A stretch of 6,640 nt of DNA from JACQAI01 sp035507915 (GTDB taxonomy: Bacteria > Pseudomonadota > Alphaproteobacteria > Elsterales > Elsteraceae): the NCBI GenBank assembly GCA_035507915.1, contig DATJNS010000109.1:1-6640 (forward strand). The letters run 5' to 3'. Within the stretch, counting starts at the first letter, position 1; each line of letters begins with the position of its first letter. The notes beneath the pieces are model-generated. The model was not told the origin of the DNA, did no database searches, and saw only the letters and a program-made list of their open reading frames with translations. Made by a program: the position numbers and the translations under genes. Positions 1 to 6,586 of the stretch are shown piece after piece.

Positions 1-2085
1 GGTGGCGGCGAGCTCCTCCATGGAGGCGGCGGTCTCCTCGAGGCTGGAGGCCTGCTGCTCGGTGCGCGAGGAGAGGTCGCTGGAGCCGGCGGAGATCTCG
101 CTGGCGGCGGTCGTGATGGTCGAGGTCGACTCGAGGATGCGACCGACGATATCGTGGATGCGCTCGGCGGTCGCGTTGGCGTCGTTCTTGATCTGCTCGA
201 ACATGCCGCGGTAGTCCGCGGTGATGCGCTTGGTCATGTCGCCGCGCGACAAGGCCTCGAGGAACACGACGACGTCGTTGAGCGAGGCGGCGGTGGTCTG
301 CACGAGCTGGTTGACGCCCTCGGCCAGCTTGAGCATGAAGCCGTCCTTGCCCGCGGTCTCGATGCGACGGCTCAAGTCGCCTTCGACCGCGCCCTTGATC
401 AGGTTGGCGACCTCGTCCTGGACCTGCAGCTCCTGAGTGATGTCCCGCCACTCGACCACGGTGCCGAGCCGCTTGCCGGCCTCGTCGATCACCGGGTTGG
501 CGGCCAGGTCGAAGCTCCGGTCCGCGACTTTGATGCGCGTCCGGTAGGTGTCCTTCAGCGCGGCGACCATCGATCGATTGTGCGCGGGATTCTTGTGGAA
601 GCTGTCGATGTTGGCGCCGATCAGCTTGGTCGTATCGAAGTTCGGCAGCTCGTGCCGGATGTCCGCCTCGGCCTTGCGGAACATCGCCATGACGGCCTTG
701 TTCAGGTAGACGATGTTGCCGTCGGTGTCGGCCATCATGGCGTTGGAGGCGACGTTGTCGAGCGCGACCTTGACGCGCAAATTCTCTCCCGCGAGCCGGT
801 TGCTCTCGATCATGTTGTCCTTGAACACCTGGACCGCGCCCGCCATCTGACCGATCTCGTCCGTGCGGCCGACGCCCGGGATCTCGGTCGTGGTGTCGCC
901 GTCGGCGAGCTGACCCATCGCGCCGGTCATGCGGCCGATCGGCGTCACGATCGAGCGCGCGGTCAGAAGCGCGATGAGCGCGCCCAGCGCCAGCCCGACG
1001 CCGAGCAAGGACCATTGCGAGCTCGCGAGGAAGCCCATGTCGGCGCGCACGCTCTTCGAGTCGGTGCGCAGCATCTCTTGCTGATTGGACTTCAGTCCGC
1101 CGGTGCGGGTGCCGTCGGCTTGGCTGACGCCCTCGAGCAGATCGATCAGCTTGGCCGCCCGCGGCATCGCCTCGGTGACCAGGATATGGACCGGCATGTT
1201 CCATTCCGGTCCCTCACGCGTCTCGACCATCTTGGCCAGCAGCGGGCCGAACTCGACGTGCGCCTTGGCGAATGCGTCGAAGGAGGCGGCCTCGGTCGTC
1301 GGCATCGCGCCGCGCCGGCTCGCCAGATCGGCGGCGTTCTTGGCGAGGTTCGACGACCGCAGTTGGATGCGATCTTTGTAGTCGGACTCACCGACCAGCA
1401 GGAGGCCGCGGAGATTGGCCATCGCCTGGGCGAGATTGTCGCGCGCGTCGGCGGCCGCCTTGAGCACCGAGCGGTGCTCCGGCGACATGTCGCCCGCGGT
1501 CTCCGCGTCGACGATCTTGGTGAGCTCGGCGATCATGACGCGATAGCGCGGCTCGGCCTCGGTCTGCAGCAGCTTGGTGGCCGGGAAGGCGTCGGGCGTG
1601 AACGCCAACGCTTCCGCCTTGTCCTGTGCGGCGCGGAACTCGGTCAGGAGCGCCGTGGCCTCGGTCCACAGCCGCGCGTTCGTCGCGTCGTTGAAATGGG
1701 CGGCCATCTTGTCCATCGCGGCCCGGTTCGCATCGAGCTCCCTCCAGACCGCCGCCCGATCGGCCTTGCCCTGCGGGTTTCCGGTGAGCAGATAGCCGCG
1801 CAGGGTCGCGAGCGTCGCGTAGATGTTGCTGACCAGCTCCGTGCTGCGCAGCGCCACCGGTGTGCGCAGATCGACCATGCGGCCGACCGCCGTCGAGACG
1901 TTGCCGATCGTGTAGATCGTGAAGCCGACCGCCGCGGCCAGCACGAGGCAGAGCGCGGCGAAGCCGACGATCAGCTTGGTGCGGATCTTCAGGTTGGCGA
2001 GCGCGGCGAACCGACCAGTCTCGGGCGCGGAGGACTGCTTCCCGCTCGACGCGAAGTCGGTGTGAAAGGCTCCGATGCTGGCCAT
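1..2085 (-). CDS. Methyl-accepting chemotaxis protein with predicted heme-PAS domain (Aer2-like), C-terminus cut by the window edge
   Basis: Chemoreceptor that should control CheA through CheW. The first 695 residues are present; the frame stays open to base 1 and stops inside the signalling coiled coil (SSRTEQQASSLEETAASMEE, a classic MCP methylation-helix sequence). Domains seen: short cytoplasmic N-terminus; TM1 about residues 38-60; a mostly helical, Ala/Leu/Glu-rich predicted periplasmic region about 62-352; TM2 about 359-377; HAMP about 379-431; PAS about 434-552; two further HAMP-like units about 561-597 and 605-640; then the signalling helix. The PAS domain has FHKNPAH with H497 and H502, plus L527 and W546. 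These match, in identity and spacing, the heme ligand and pocket residues I recall for P. aeruginosa Aer2 (H234, H239, L264, W283). The ATG at 2085 follows AAGGAAG at 2098-2092 with a 6-base gap. It lies 31 bp after cheW. The family call is near certain; heme binding is inferred, and the ligand of the periplasmic region is unknown. Confidence 0.95.
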   Translation of the reverse strand, partial: MASIGAFHTDFASSGKQSSAPETGRFAALANLKIRTKLIVGFAALCLVLAAAVGFTIYTIGNVSTAVGRMVDLRTPVALRSTELVSNIYATLATLRGYLLTGNPQGKADRAAVWRELDANRAAMDKMAAHFNDATNARLWTEATALLTEFRAAQDKAEALAFTPDAFPATKLLQTEAEPRYRVMIAELTKIVDAETAGDMSPEHRSVLKAAADARDNLAQAMANLRGLLLVGESDYKDRIQLRSSNLAKNAADLASRRGAMPTTEAASFDAFAKAHVEFGPLLAKMVETREGPEWNMPVHILVTEAMPRAAKLIDLLEGVSQADGTRTGGLKSNQQEMLRTDSKSVRADMGFLASSQWSLLGVGLALGALIALLTARSIVTPIGRMTGAMGQLADGDTTTEIPGVGRTDEIGQMAGAVQVFKDNMIESNRLAGENLRVKVALDNVASNAMMADTDGNIVYLNKAVMAMFRKAEADIRHELPNFDTTKLIGANIDSFHKNPAHNRSMVAALKDTYRTRIKVADRSFDLAANPVIDEAGKRLGTVVEWRDITQELQVQDEVANLIKGAVEGDLSRRIETAGKDGFMLKLAEGVNQLVQTTAASLNDVVVFLEALSRGDMTKRITADYRGMFEQIKNDANATAERIHDIVGRILESTSTITTAASEISAGSSDLSSRTEQQASSLEETAASMEELAAT

Positions 2086-2116
2086 GGCGGACTTCCTTCT
2101 TCTCGTACGGCGGGGC

Positions 2117-2653
2117 TCAGGTGGCGGGGATGGCCTTGGTGTCGAACAGGCGCTCGAGCGTGAGCAGCGCGACCATGCGGTCCTGGACCGACACCAGGCC
2201 GCTCAGGAACTCGCGGTCGACGTCGCGATCCATCATCGGCACGGGCCGGATGTCCTCGCGCCGAATGCTGAGGATGTCGGACACCGTGTCGGCGAGGATG
2301 CCGACCACGCGGTCGTTGATCGTCGTGATGATGATGACGTGGGTCGGCGTCGGCTCGGTCAGGCCCTGGCCGAAGCGGCAGCGCAGGTCGAAGATCGGGA
2401 TGATGTGGCCGCGCAGATTGACGACGCCGCGCACGTACTCGGGCGAGTTGGGCAGCGCGGTGGACTCGGTCCACGCCTTGATTTCGCGCACCGCCATCAC
2501 GTCGACGCCGTACTCCTCGGTGCCGATCGTGAAGGTGATGTACTGGCTGGTCGCGTCGCCCTCCGAGGCGCCGTGGACGACGTCGGGCACGCCGATCGCC
2601 CCGCCTGCCGGGGCGGCCGGCAGCTGGGGCGTGCTGTCGAGCTGTGCGGTCAT
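2117..2653 (-). CDS. cheW: Chemotaxis coupling protein CheW
   Basis: Adaptor that links receptors to CheA in the cytoplasmic signalling array. The 178-residue product has a roughly 35-residue Ala/Pro-rich N-terminal extension, then one CheW domain: QYITFTIGTEEYGVDVMAVR opens the fold, followed by the characteristic segment SPEYVRGVVNLRGHIIPIFD around residues 70-89 and a C-terminal DREFLSGLVSVQDRMVALL segment. The NLRG turn and the following hydrophobic strand are typical of CheW. The ATG at 2653 is preceded by GGAGAG (2664-2659) with a 5-base gap. It starts 52 bp after cheA and ends 31 bp before the receptor gene, so it is co-transcribed with both. The extension makes it slightly longer than the usual 150-170 residues. 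No missing domain or frameshift is visible. Confidence 0.97.
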   Translation of the reverse strand: MTAQLDSTPQLPAAPAGGAIGVPDVVHGASEGDATSQYITFTIGTEEYGVDVMAVREIKAWTESTALPNSPEYVRGVVNLRGHIIPIFDLRCRFGQGLTEPTPTHVIIITTINDRVVGILADTVSDILSIRREDIRPVPMMDRDVDREFLSGLVSVQDRMVALLTLERLFDTKAIPAT

Positions 2654-2705
2654 CGGTGCTCTCCGATCGGTGACAGGATGTGGGGCCGGCGCGCGGCGCG
2701 AGGGC

Positions 2706-4778
2706 TCATGACGCCAGCCTGAGGTTGGGTTCGATGGCGGCGCGGCGGCCTTGGGCGCTCTGGCGGATGCCGCTGACGTCGAGGATCAGCGCGACCCGGC
2801 CGTCGCCGAGGATGGTCGCGGCCGAAATGCCGTCGATCTGGCGGTAGTTGGTCTCCAGGCTCTTGATCACGACCTGCTGCTGGCCGAGGATCTCGTCGAC
2901 CACGAGTCCGACCTTCTCGCCGCCCTCGGCCTCGACCAGCACGACGAGCCCGCGCGTCGCGTCCGTGACCGCGTCGGGGATGCTGAACAGGCCGTGGACG
3001 TAGATCAGCTCGACGTACTCGCCGCGGATCATCAGCACGTCGCCGCGGTTGACCAGGCTGGTGACCGCGGCAGGTTGCGGGCGCAGGCTCTCGATGATGT
3101 TGGTGAGCGGCAGAACGTAGCGGTCGGCGCCGACGCGCAGCACCATGCCGTCGAGCACCGCGAGGGTCAGCGGCAGCGACAGCGTGAAGCACGAACCCTG
3201 GCCCGGCGTCGAACGGATGTGCACCCGGCCGCCGAGCTCCTGGATGTTGCGCTTGACGACGTCCATGCCGACGCCGCGTCCGGAGATGTTCGACACCTGA
3301 TCGGCGGTCGACAAGCCCGGCGCGAAGATCAGATTGTCGATCTCGTCGTTGTCGAGGACCTGGTCGGCGCTGATCAGGCCGCGCTCGATGCATTTCTGGC
3401 GCACCCGCTCGCGGTTGATGCCGGCGCCGTCGTCGGCAACCTCGATGACGATGCGTCCGCTGCGGTGCTCGGCGGACAGGATGATGGTGCCCTCGGGCGG
3501 CTTGCCCTTGGCGATGCGCGCGTCCGGCATCTCGATGCCGTGGTCGATGGCGTTGCGCACCATGTGGACCAGCGGATCGCTGAGCTGCTCGATGACCGTC
3601 TTGTCGACTTCGGTGGCCTCGCCGACCATCTCGAGGCGCACGTCCTTGCCGAGCGAGGTGGCGAGCTCGCGCACCAGGCGCGGCATGCGGGCGAACACCG
3701 ACTTCACCGGCTGGGCGCGGATCGACATCACGCTTTCCTGCAGCTCGCGCGTGTGCTGCGCCATCTGCTCGAGGCCCTGCGCGAGGCCGGTGTAGTTGTC
3801 GAGATGGAGCTGGCCGACCTGCTGCGACAGCATCGCCTGGGTGATCACGATCTCGCCGACCATGTTGACCAGCCGGTCGATGCGGTCGATGTCGACGCGG
3901 ATCGAGCTCGCGCGTTCGCCGGAGCGCCGGTCGCCCTGGCGGCGCTCGACCGGCGCCGCGCTGGGCGTGGTCGTCGGGGACGCATTCGCGGCGCTTGGCA
4001 CCAGGCTGCCGGCGCCCGCGGCGCGACGCTCTGCGGGATCGGCCGGCGCGTCGGCGATGATCTCGCTCTCGAACTCGATCTGCGCGTCGTCGGTGACGAA
4101 CTCGAAGACGTCGCGCACGGCGCTGTCGTCCGCCGTGGTCTCGAGGATGAAGGTCCAGGCGAGATAGGCGGCCTCGACGTCGAGCGCGTCCAGGCTCGGC
4201 AGGTGCGAGCGATCGACGATCACCTCCAGCCGGCCGAGCGACTTCAGCTCGCGCACCAGCAGCAGCGGCTCGTTGGCCTTGCGCAGCAGGTCGGGCGTCG
4301 GCCGAAAGCGGATGACGATGCGGCGCAGCGTGCCGGCGGGCGCGGTGCCGGCGGCGATCAGCGCCGTCGACGGGTCGGCGGACGGCGCGGCGGCGGCGCC
4401 GCGCCAGCGGTCGAGCTCGGTCGCGATCGCGGCCGCGCGCGCCTGGTCGGGCGGCGTGCCGTCGCGGCTGTTGCGCACGAGGTCGGACAGCATGTCGAAG
4501 CCGCGCAGCACCAGATCGTGGCTGCGGCGGTCGAGCTCGAGATCGCCGTTGCGCAGCGCGTCGAGCGCGGTCTCGAAACCGTGGGCGAAGCGCACCAGCG
4601 CCTCGAAACCGAAGGCGCCGGCGCCGCCCTTGATCGAATGGACGGCGCGGAAGATGGCGTTGAGGTCGTCGGGCCCGGCCGCGCCTTCGCCGAGCGAGAT
4701 CAGCTTGGTCTCGGCCGAGCTCAGGAGATCCGAGCACTCCTCGAAATAGGTCTTCTTGAACTGCTCGAGCTCGCTCAT
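2706..4778 (-). CDS. cheA: Chemotaxis histidine kinase CheA
   Basis: Cytoplasmic kinase that autophosphorylates on its Hpt domain and donates phosphate to CheY (and normally CheB). Domains in the 690-residue product: P1/Hpt about 1-125 with the phospho-acceptor in AVHSIKGGAGAFGF (H47); a linker; a P2-like response-regulator docking domain about 150-240 (IRFRPTPDLL, NEPLLLVRELKSLG); a low-complexity Ala/Pro/Thr/Arg linker about 245-290; P3 dimerisation helices about 291-355 (IDRLVNMVGEIVITQAMLSQ); P4 ATPase about 360-540 with N box HMVRNAIDHG (N409), G1 DDGAG (449-453), FAPGLST (485-491) and G2 GRGVGMDVV (500-508); and a P5 CheW-like domain about 541-675. All catalytic motifs are intact and there is no fused receiver domain. 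The ATG at 4778 has GGAG at 4789-4786 with a 7-base gap. The gene sits 49 bp after cheY and 52 bp before cheW. Confidence 0.98.
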   Translation of the reverse strand: MSELEQFKKTYFEECSDLLSSAETKLISLGEGAAGPDDLNAIFRAVHSIKGGAGAFGFEALVRFAHGFETALDALRNGDLELDRRSHDLVLRGFDMLSDLVRNSRDGTPPDQARAAAIATELDRWRGAAAAPSADPSTALIAAGTAPAGTLRRIVIRFRPTPDLLRKANEPLLLVRELKSLGRLEVIVDRSHLPSLDALDVEAAYLAWTFILETTADDSAVRDVFEFVTDDAQIEFESEIIADAPADPAERRAAGAGSLVPSAANASPTTTPSAAPVERRQGDRRSGERASSIRVDIDRIDRLVNMVGEIVITQAMLSQQVGQLHLDNYTGLAQGLEQMAQHTRELQESVMSIRAQPVKSVFARMPRLVRELATSLGKDVRLEMVGEATEVDKTVIEQLSDPLVHMVRNAIDHGIEMPDARIAKGKPPEGTIILSAEHRSGRIVIEVADDGAGINRERVRQKCIERGLISADQVLDNDEIDNLIFAPGLSTADQVSNISGRGVGMDVVKRNIQELGGRVHIRSTPGQGSCFTLSLPLTLAVLDGMVLRVGADRYVLPLTNIIESLRPQPAAVTSLVNRGDVLMIRGEYVELIYVHGLFSIPDAVTDATRGLVVLVEAEGGEKVGLVVDEILGQQQVVIKSLETNYRQIDGISAATILGDGRVALILDVSGIRQSAQGRRAAIEPNLRLAS

Positions 4779-4827
4779 CGCCGCGCTCCGCGTGCCGGAT
4801 GCGTCACGGCCGGAATCAAGGGCAGGC

Positions 4828-5193
4828 TCACGGGCAGACCTTGCGCACGGTCTGGACGAGCTTCTCGGGGTTGAAGGGTTTCACCAGCCAGCCGGTCGCG
4901 CCGGCCTCGCGGCCCGCCGACTTCTTGGTGTCGTCGCTCTCGGTGGTCAGCATCAGGATCGGCGTGGCGCGGTGCTTGGGATCGGCGCGCACCTGGCGGA
5001 TCAGCTGGATGCCGTCCATCACCGGCATGTTGAGGTCGGTGATGATGCAGTCGACCGGCCCGCCGGCGAGCATCGTCAGGGCGTTGCTGCCGTCGACCGC
5101 CTCGACGACCTCGTAGCCGGCCTGCTTCAAGGTGAAGGCGACCATGTCGCGCATGGTCTTGGAGTCGTCGACCGCGAGGACCCGGCGCGTCAT
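4828..5193 (-). CDS. cheY: Single-domain response regulator CheY
   Basis: Receiver-only protein of 121 residues, phosphorylated by CheA. Visible receiver residues: acidic pair D9-D10 in LAVDDS, phospho-acceptor D53 in ITDLNMPVMDG, the Thr pair T83-T84 in LMLTTES, and the invariant Lys K105 in GWLVKPFNPEKL. The switch aromatic, Tyr106 in E. coli CheY, is W102 here. There is no output domain. The frame is open for 20 more codons upstream to an ATG at 5253, but the ATG at 5193 is chosen: GGAGGG lies 7 bases before it, MTRRVLAVDDS begins exactly where CheY proteins begin, and it overlaps the STAS stop as ATGA, implying translational coupling. The sequence does not show whether it drives a flagellar motor, another output, or acts as a phosphate sink. 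Confidence 0.96.
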   Translation of the reverse strand: MTRRVLAVDDSKTMRDMVAFTLKQAGYEVVEAVDGSNALTMLAGGPVDCIITDLNMPVMDGIQLIRQVRADPKHRATPILMLTTESDDTKKSAGREAGATGWLVKPFNPEKLVQTVRKVCP

Positions 5194-5546
5194 GGCGTGA
5201 CCCTCCAGCGTTCGAGCTCGTCCTCGAGGCCGAGATCGACGAGCGCCTCGCACAAGGACGGCGTCGGATCGACCAGCATCAGGCGTCCGCCGTGCGGGGC
5301 GAGGGCCGCCTCGGCGGCCAGCAGGACCTGGATGCTCGCGGTCGAGGCGCGCTCGACGTGATCGGCTTCGAGCACGAGCGAGGGCGGGTCGCCGACCAGC
5401 AGGCGCAGCTCGCGCTGCAGGGTGCCGGCGGCCGACGTGTCGAGCAGGCGGGCGAGCCGGAGACGCGGCGGCGCGGCGGTGTCGGTGCGCGGCTCGGGGG
5501 GCGCGGCCGTCTCGGGCCGCTCGAGGACTTCGTCGATCTGCGTCAT
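5190..5546 (-). CDS. STAS-domain protein, first gene of the chemosensory operon
   Basis: Small 118-residue cytoplasmic protein: a Pro/Glu/Thr-rich N-terminus (about 1-27), then one STAS domain about 28-114. The fold is suggested by LLDTSAAGTLQRELRLL (domain start and helix 1), a strand LVLEADHVERAS, the loop-helix STASIQVLLAA, the strand GRLMLVDPT and a final helix. Aligned by eye with SpoIIAA-type anti-anti-sigma factors, DSSGLG reads S68-T69-A70-S71-I72-Q73, so the phosphorylatable Ser is Thr69 and the preceding Asp is Ser68. No sigma factor, anti-sigma kinase or phosphatase is nearby, and the gene overlaps cheY by 4 bp (ATGA), so a role in chemosensory signalling is more likely than sigma control. 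The position just before cheY recalls cheS of Sinorhizobium meliloti, but homology was not tested. The start at 5546 has only a weak purine-rich leader (GCAGAGAAA). Confidence 0.85.
   Translation of the reverse strand: MTQIDEVLERPETAAPPEPRTDTAAPPRLRLARLLDTSAAGTLQRELRLLVGDPPSLVLEADHVERASTASIQVLLAAEAALAPHGGRLMLVDPTPSLCEALVDLGLEDELERWRVTP
5201..5206 (-). promoter_or_regulatory. Ribosome binding site of cheY, inside the STAS gene
   Basis: GGAGGG read on the minus strand, 7 bases upstream of the ATG at 5193. It is the strongest Shine-Dalgarno match in the operon. It decides the cheY start against the longer upstream ATG at 5253 and allows direct initiation besides coupling to STAS translation. 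Confidence 0.75.
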
Positions 5547-5686
5547 CGGTTTCTCTGCCCGTCGGGTTGTCGGGGTCGTGACGTCGCCACGCGTCGAGGT
5601 GCTCCGCGGTTCGAGCGACCTTGACCCCGTGCGTTGGATGTTCGGAAAACGAGAGATCTACTGACCGCGTTATTTCGCAGTCGGAA

Positions 5687-5715
5687 GAAATAAAACTAGG
5701 AGTTCATGCAGTCAA
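5687..5715 (-). promoter_or_regulatory. Candidate sigma-70-type promoter of the che operon
   Basis: On the minus strand TTGACT (5715-5710) matches the -35 consensus at five of six positions. It is followed by a 17-base spacer and TATTTC (5692-5687), a poor -10 (three of six). TTTTAT, two bases closer, is an alternative -10. A start near 5680 would leave a leader of roughly 130 bases before the STAS start codon. This is the best promoter-like pair in the AT-rich island, but the weak -10 keeps it tentative. Confidence 0.35.
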
Positions 5716-5732
5716 TTGTGGTTTACACAATT
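5714..5732. promoter_or_regulatory. Perfect 7+7 inverted repeat, candidate operator
   Basis: AATTGTG-GTTTA-CACAATT: two perfectly complementary 7-base arms around a 5-base centre, with symmetry ending at the next base pair. Its outer two bases overlap the candidate -35 box of the che operon, a typical place for repressor or activator binding. The arms resemble lac-operator-like half-sites, but the protein that binds is unknown. The TetR-family product encoded upstream is one candidate by proximity only. Confidence 0.45.
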
Positions 5733-5870
5733 TAACAATACTAGCTGTAGCCTTACGTTTCTTTACATGACACTGATTTTCATTTTGCGCCGACCGCGCT
5801 TCGGATAGTAGTGCGCGCCGCGAGAACCACATGATCGGGACGCGCACGGGGGGCGCGGCGCCGGGTGGGG

Positions 5871-5898
5871 TCACCGAGCGTGAGTCACCGAACGTCAG
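5871..5898. repeat. Short tandem direct repeat, two 14-bp units
   Basis: Units 5871-5884 (TCACCGAGCGTGAG) and 5885-5898 (TCACCGAACGTCAG) lie head to tail and match at 12 of 14 positions. They sit just downstream of the TetR stop codon. They could be a protein-binding direct repeat or a chance duplication; nothing else supports a function. Confidence 0.5.
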
Positions 5899-5911
5899 GA
5901 AGAGGCGCGTG

Positions 5912-6586
5912 TCAGCCGGCCGTGCCGGCGCCGTAGCCGTCGAGGAACAGCGCGACCGTGCCGTGCGCCCAGGCCCGCAGTTCGGCGGCGCTCATGCGTG
6001 GGCCGAGCCCGAGCGCGCGGCGTTGGGGCAGGGCGATCACCATGTGGAGAAACTGCTCGGCCGCGAAGCGCGTGCGCGCGCCGTCGGCGGCGGGCATGGC
6101 GTGCTGCAGCAGCGCGGCGATGCGCGTGACCGCCTCGTCGCGCGCGCCGACCCGGTCGCTGATCGCGGCGAGCTCGGGGAAGCGGCTGGCCTCGGTCAGG
6201 ATCAGGCGATAGAGCGCGAGCGCGTCGGCGGTCAACGCTGCGTCGAGCAGCACCTCCGCGAGCTGGACCAGGGTCGTGCGGAGGCTGGGTCCGATGAACA
6301 GGCGGTCGACGTCGGGCGGGCGCAGGCGCGCGACCAGGCGTTGCAGCACGGCGGTGAACAGCGCCGGCTTGCCGGCGAAGCGCTGGTAGAGCGTGCGCTT
6401 GGATACGCGCGCGCGCCGGGCGATCGCCTCGATGCTGGTGACGCCGTAGCCCTCGGTCAGGAACAGCGCGCTGGCGGCGTCGAGGATGCGGTCGGCGATC
6501 AGCGCCGCCCGGGCGAGCGACGGGCGTCCGCCGCGCGGCGAGATCGCGATCTCGGGCGGCGCGGGCGCGGGGTCAGCAGGGTTCAG
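5912..6586 (-). CDS. TetR/AcrR-family transcriptional regulator (AefR-like C-terminal domain), start codon abnormal
   Basis: Predicted DNA-binding repressor, 224 residues if begun at CTG 6586. The N-terminal HTH is clear: helices 1-3 across residues about 24-77, with the TetR signature TSIEAIARRARVSKRTLYQR at 50-69 and FAGKPALF after it. The C-terminal part, including RLILTEASRFPELA and AEQFLHMVIALPQRR, resembles the AefR-like TetR C-terminal family; the ligand is unknown. The frame has no ATG, GTG or TTG before or within the HTH. The first canonical candidate is GTG 6349, residue 80, which would delete the whole DNA-binding domain. CTG 6586 has GGGG 7 bases upstream (6597-6594) and overlaps the preceding stop as CTGA. 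Alternatively, if the GGGG run were GGG, the ATG at 6599 would enter this frame as MGAALNPAD. The TetR assignment is firm; the start is not. The target could be neighbouring genes, but the sequence does not show this. Confidence 0.85.
   Translation of the reverse strand: MNPADPAPAPPEIAISPRGGRPSLARAALIADRILDAASALFLTEGYGVTSIEAIARRARVSKRTLYQRFAGKPALFTAVLQRLVARLRPPDVDRLFIGPSLRTTLVQLAEVLLDAALTADALALYRLILTEASRFPELAAISDRVGARDEAVTRIAALLQHAMPAADGARTRFAAEQFLHMVIALPQRRALGLGPRMSAAELRAWAHGTVALFLDGYGAGTAG

Larger units (their letters stand above)
5547..5911. other. Intergenic regulatory region between the TetR gene and the che operon
   Basis: A 365-bp stretch with no convincing gene. The part next to the TetR gene (about 5800-5911) is GC-rich and contains a short tandem repeat and scattered short inverted repeats without T-tracts. 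The core from 5641 to 5760 is AT-rich, with 47 G/C of 120 bases by my count, in contrast to the flanking genes, and holds a palindrome and a candidate promoter reading towards the che operon. The remaining 5547-5640 would be untranslated leader of the operon; I see no riboswitch or clear attenuator in it. Confidence 0.7.

Noticed and set aside
154..2163. Long plus-strand open frame (669 codons) opposite the chemoreceptor and cheW
   Set aside because: It is antisense to genes with unmistakable MCP and CheW motifs. Its translation is a compositionally biased Arg/Asp/Gly/Val/Leu product typical of the mirror frame of GC-rich genes, with no recognisable domain.
2650..4737. Second long minus-strand frame (695 codons) overlapping cheA
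   Set aside because: Out-of-frame shadow of cheA, extremely Arg/Pro/Ala-rich with no domain. CheA itself is certain in the other frame.
2751..4874. Long plus-strand open frame (707 codons) opposite cheA
   Set aside because: Antisense to an intact CheA with all its catalytic motifs. The frame is open only because GC-biased codons on the other strand lack stops, and the product is low in complexity.
5194..5253. 20-codon N-terminal extension of CheY from the ATG at 5253
   Set aside because: It would overlap the STAS gene by 64 bases, encodes an Arg-rich stretch foreign to CheY, and the internal ATG at 5193 has a strong GGAGGG at ideal spacing.
5722..5744. Possible CtrA-type binding site (TTAA-like half-sites) in the AT-rich island
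   Set aside because: Only one good half-site (TTAAC); the second is off by a base and the spacing does not fit TTAA-N7-TTAA.
5704..5832. Minus-strand 42-codon frame in the intergenic region (ATG at 5832, TGA at 5704)
   Set aside because: No Shine-Dalgarno sequence, AT-rich codon use unlike its neighbours, a basic product with no domain, and it runs through the candidate operator. A chance frame is more likely than a small gene.
5811..5847. GTGCGCG / CGCGCAC inverted repeat with a 23-base loop
   Set aside because: Long loop, short GC arms and no T-run; it does not qualify as an intrinsic terminator and could be chance.
5915..5929. GCCGGC-ACG-GCCGGC hairpin at the end of the TetR gene as a possible terminator
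   Set aside because: It lies within the last codons and is not followed by a T-tract on the minus strand. GC-rich palindromes of this size are common in such DNA.
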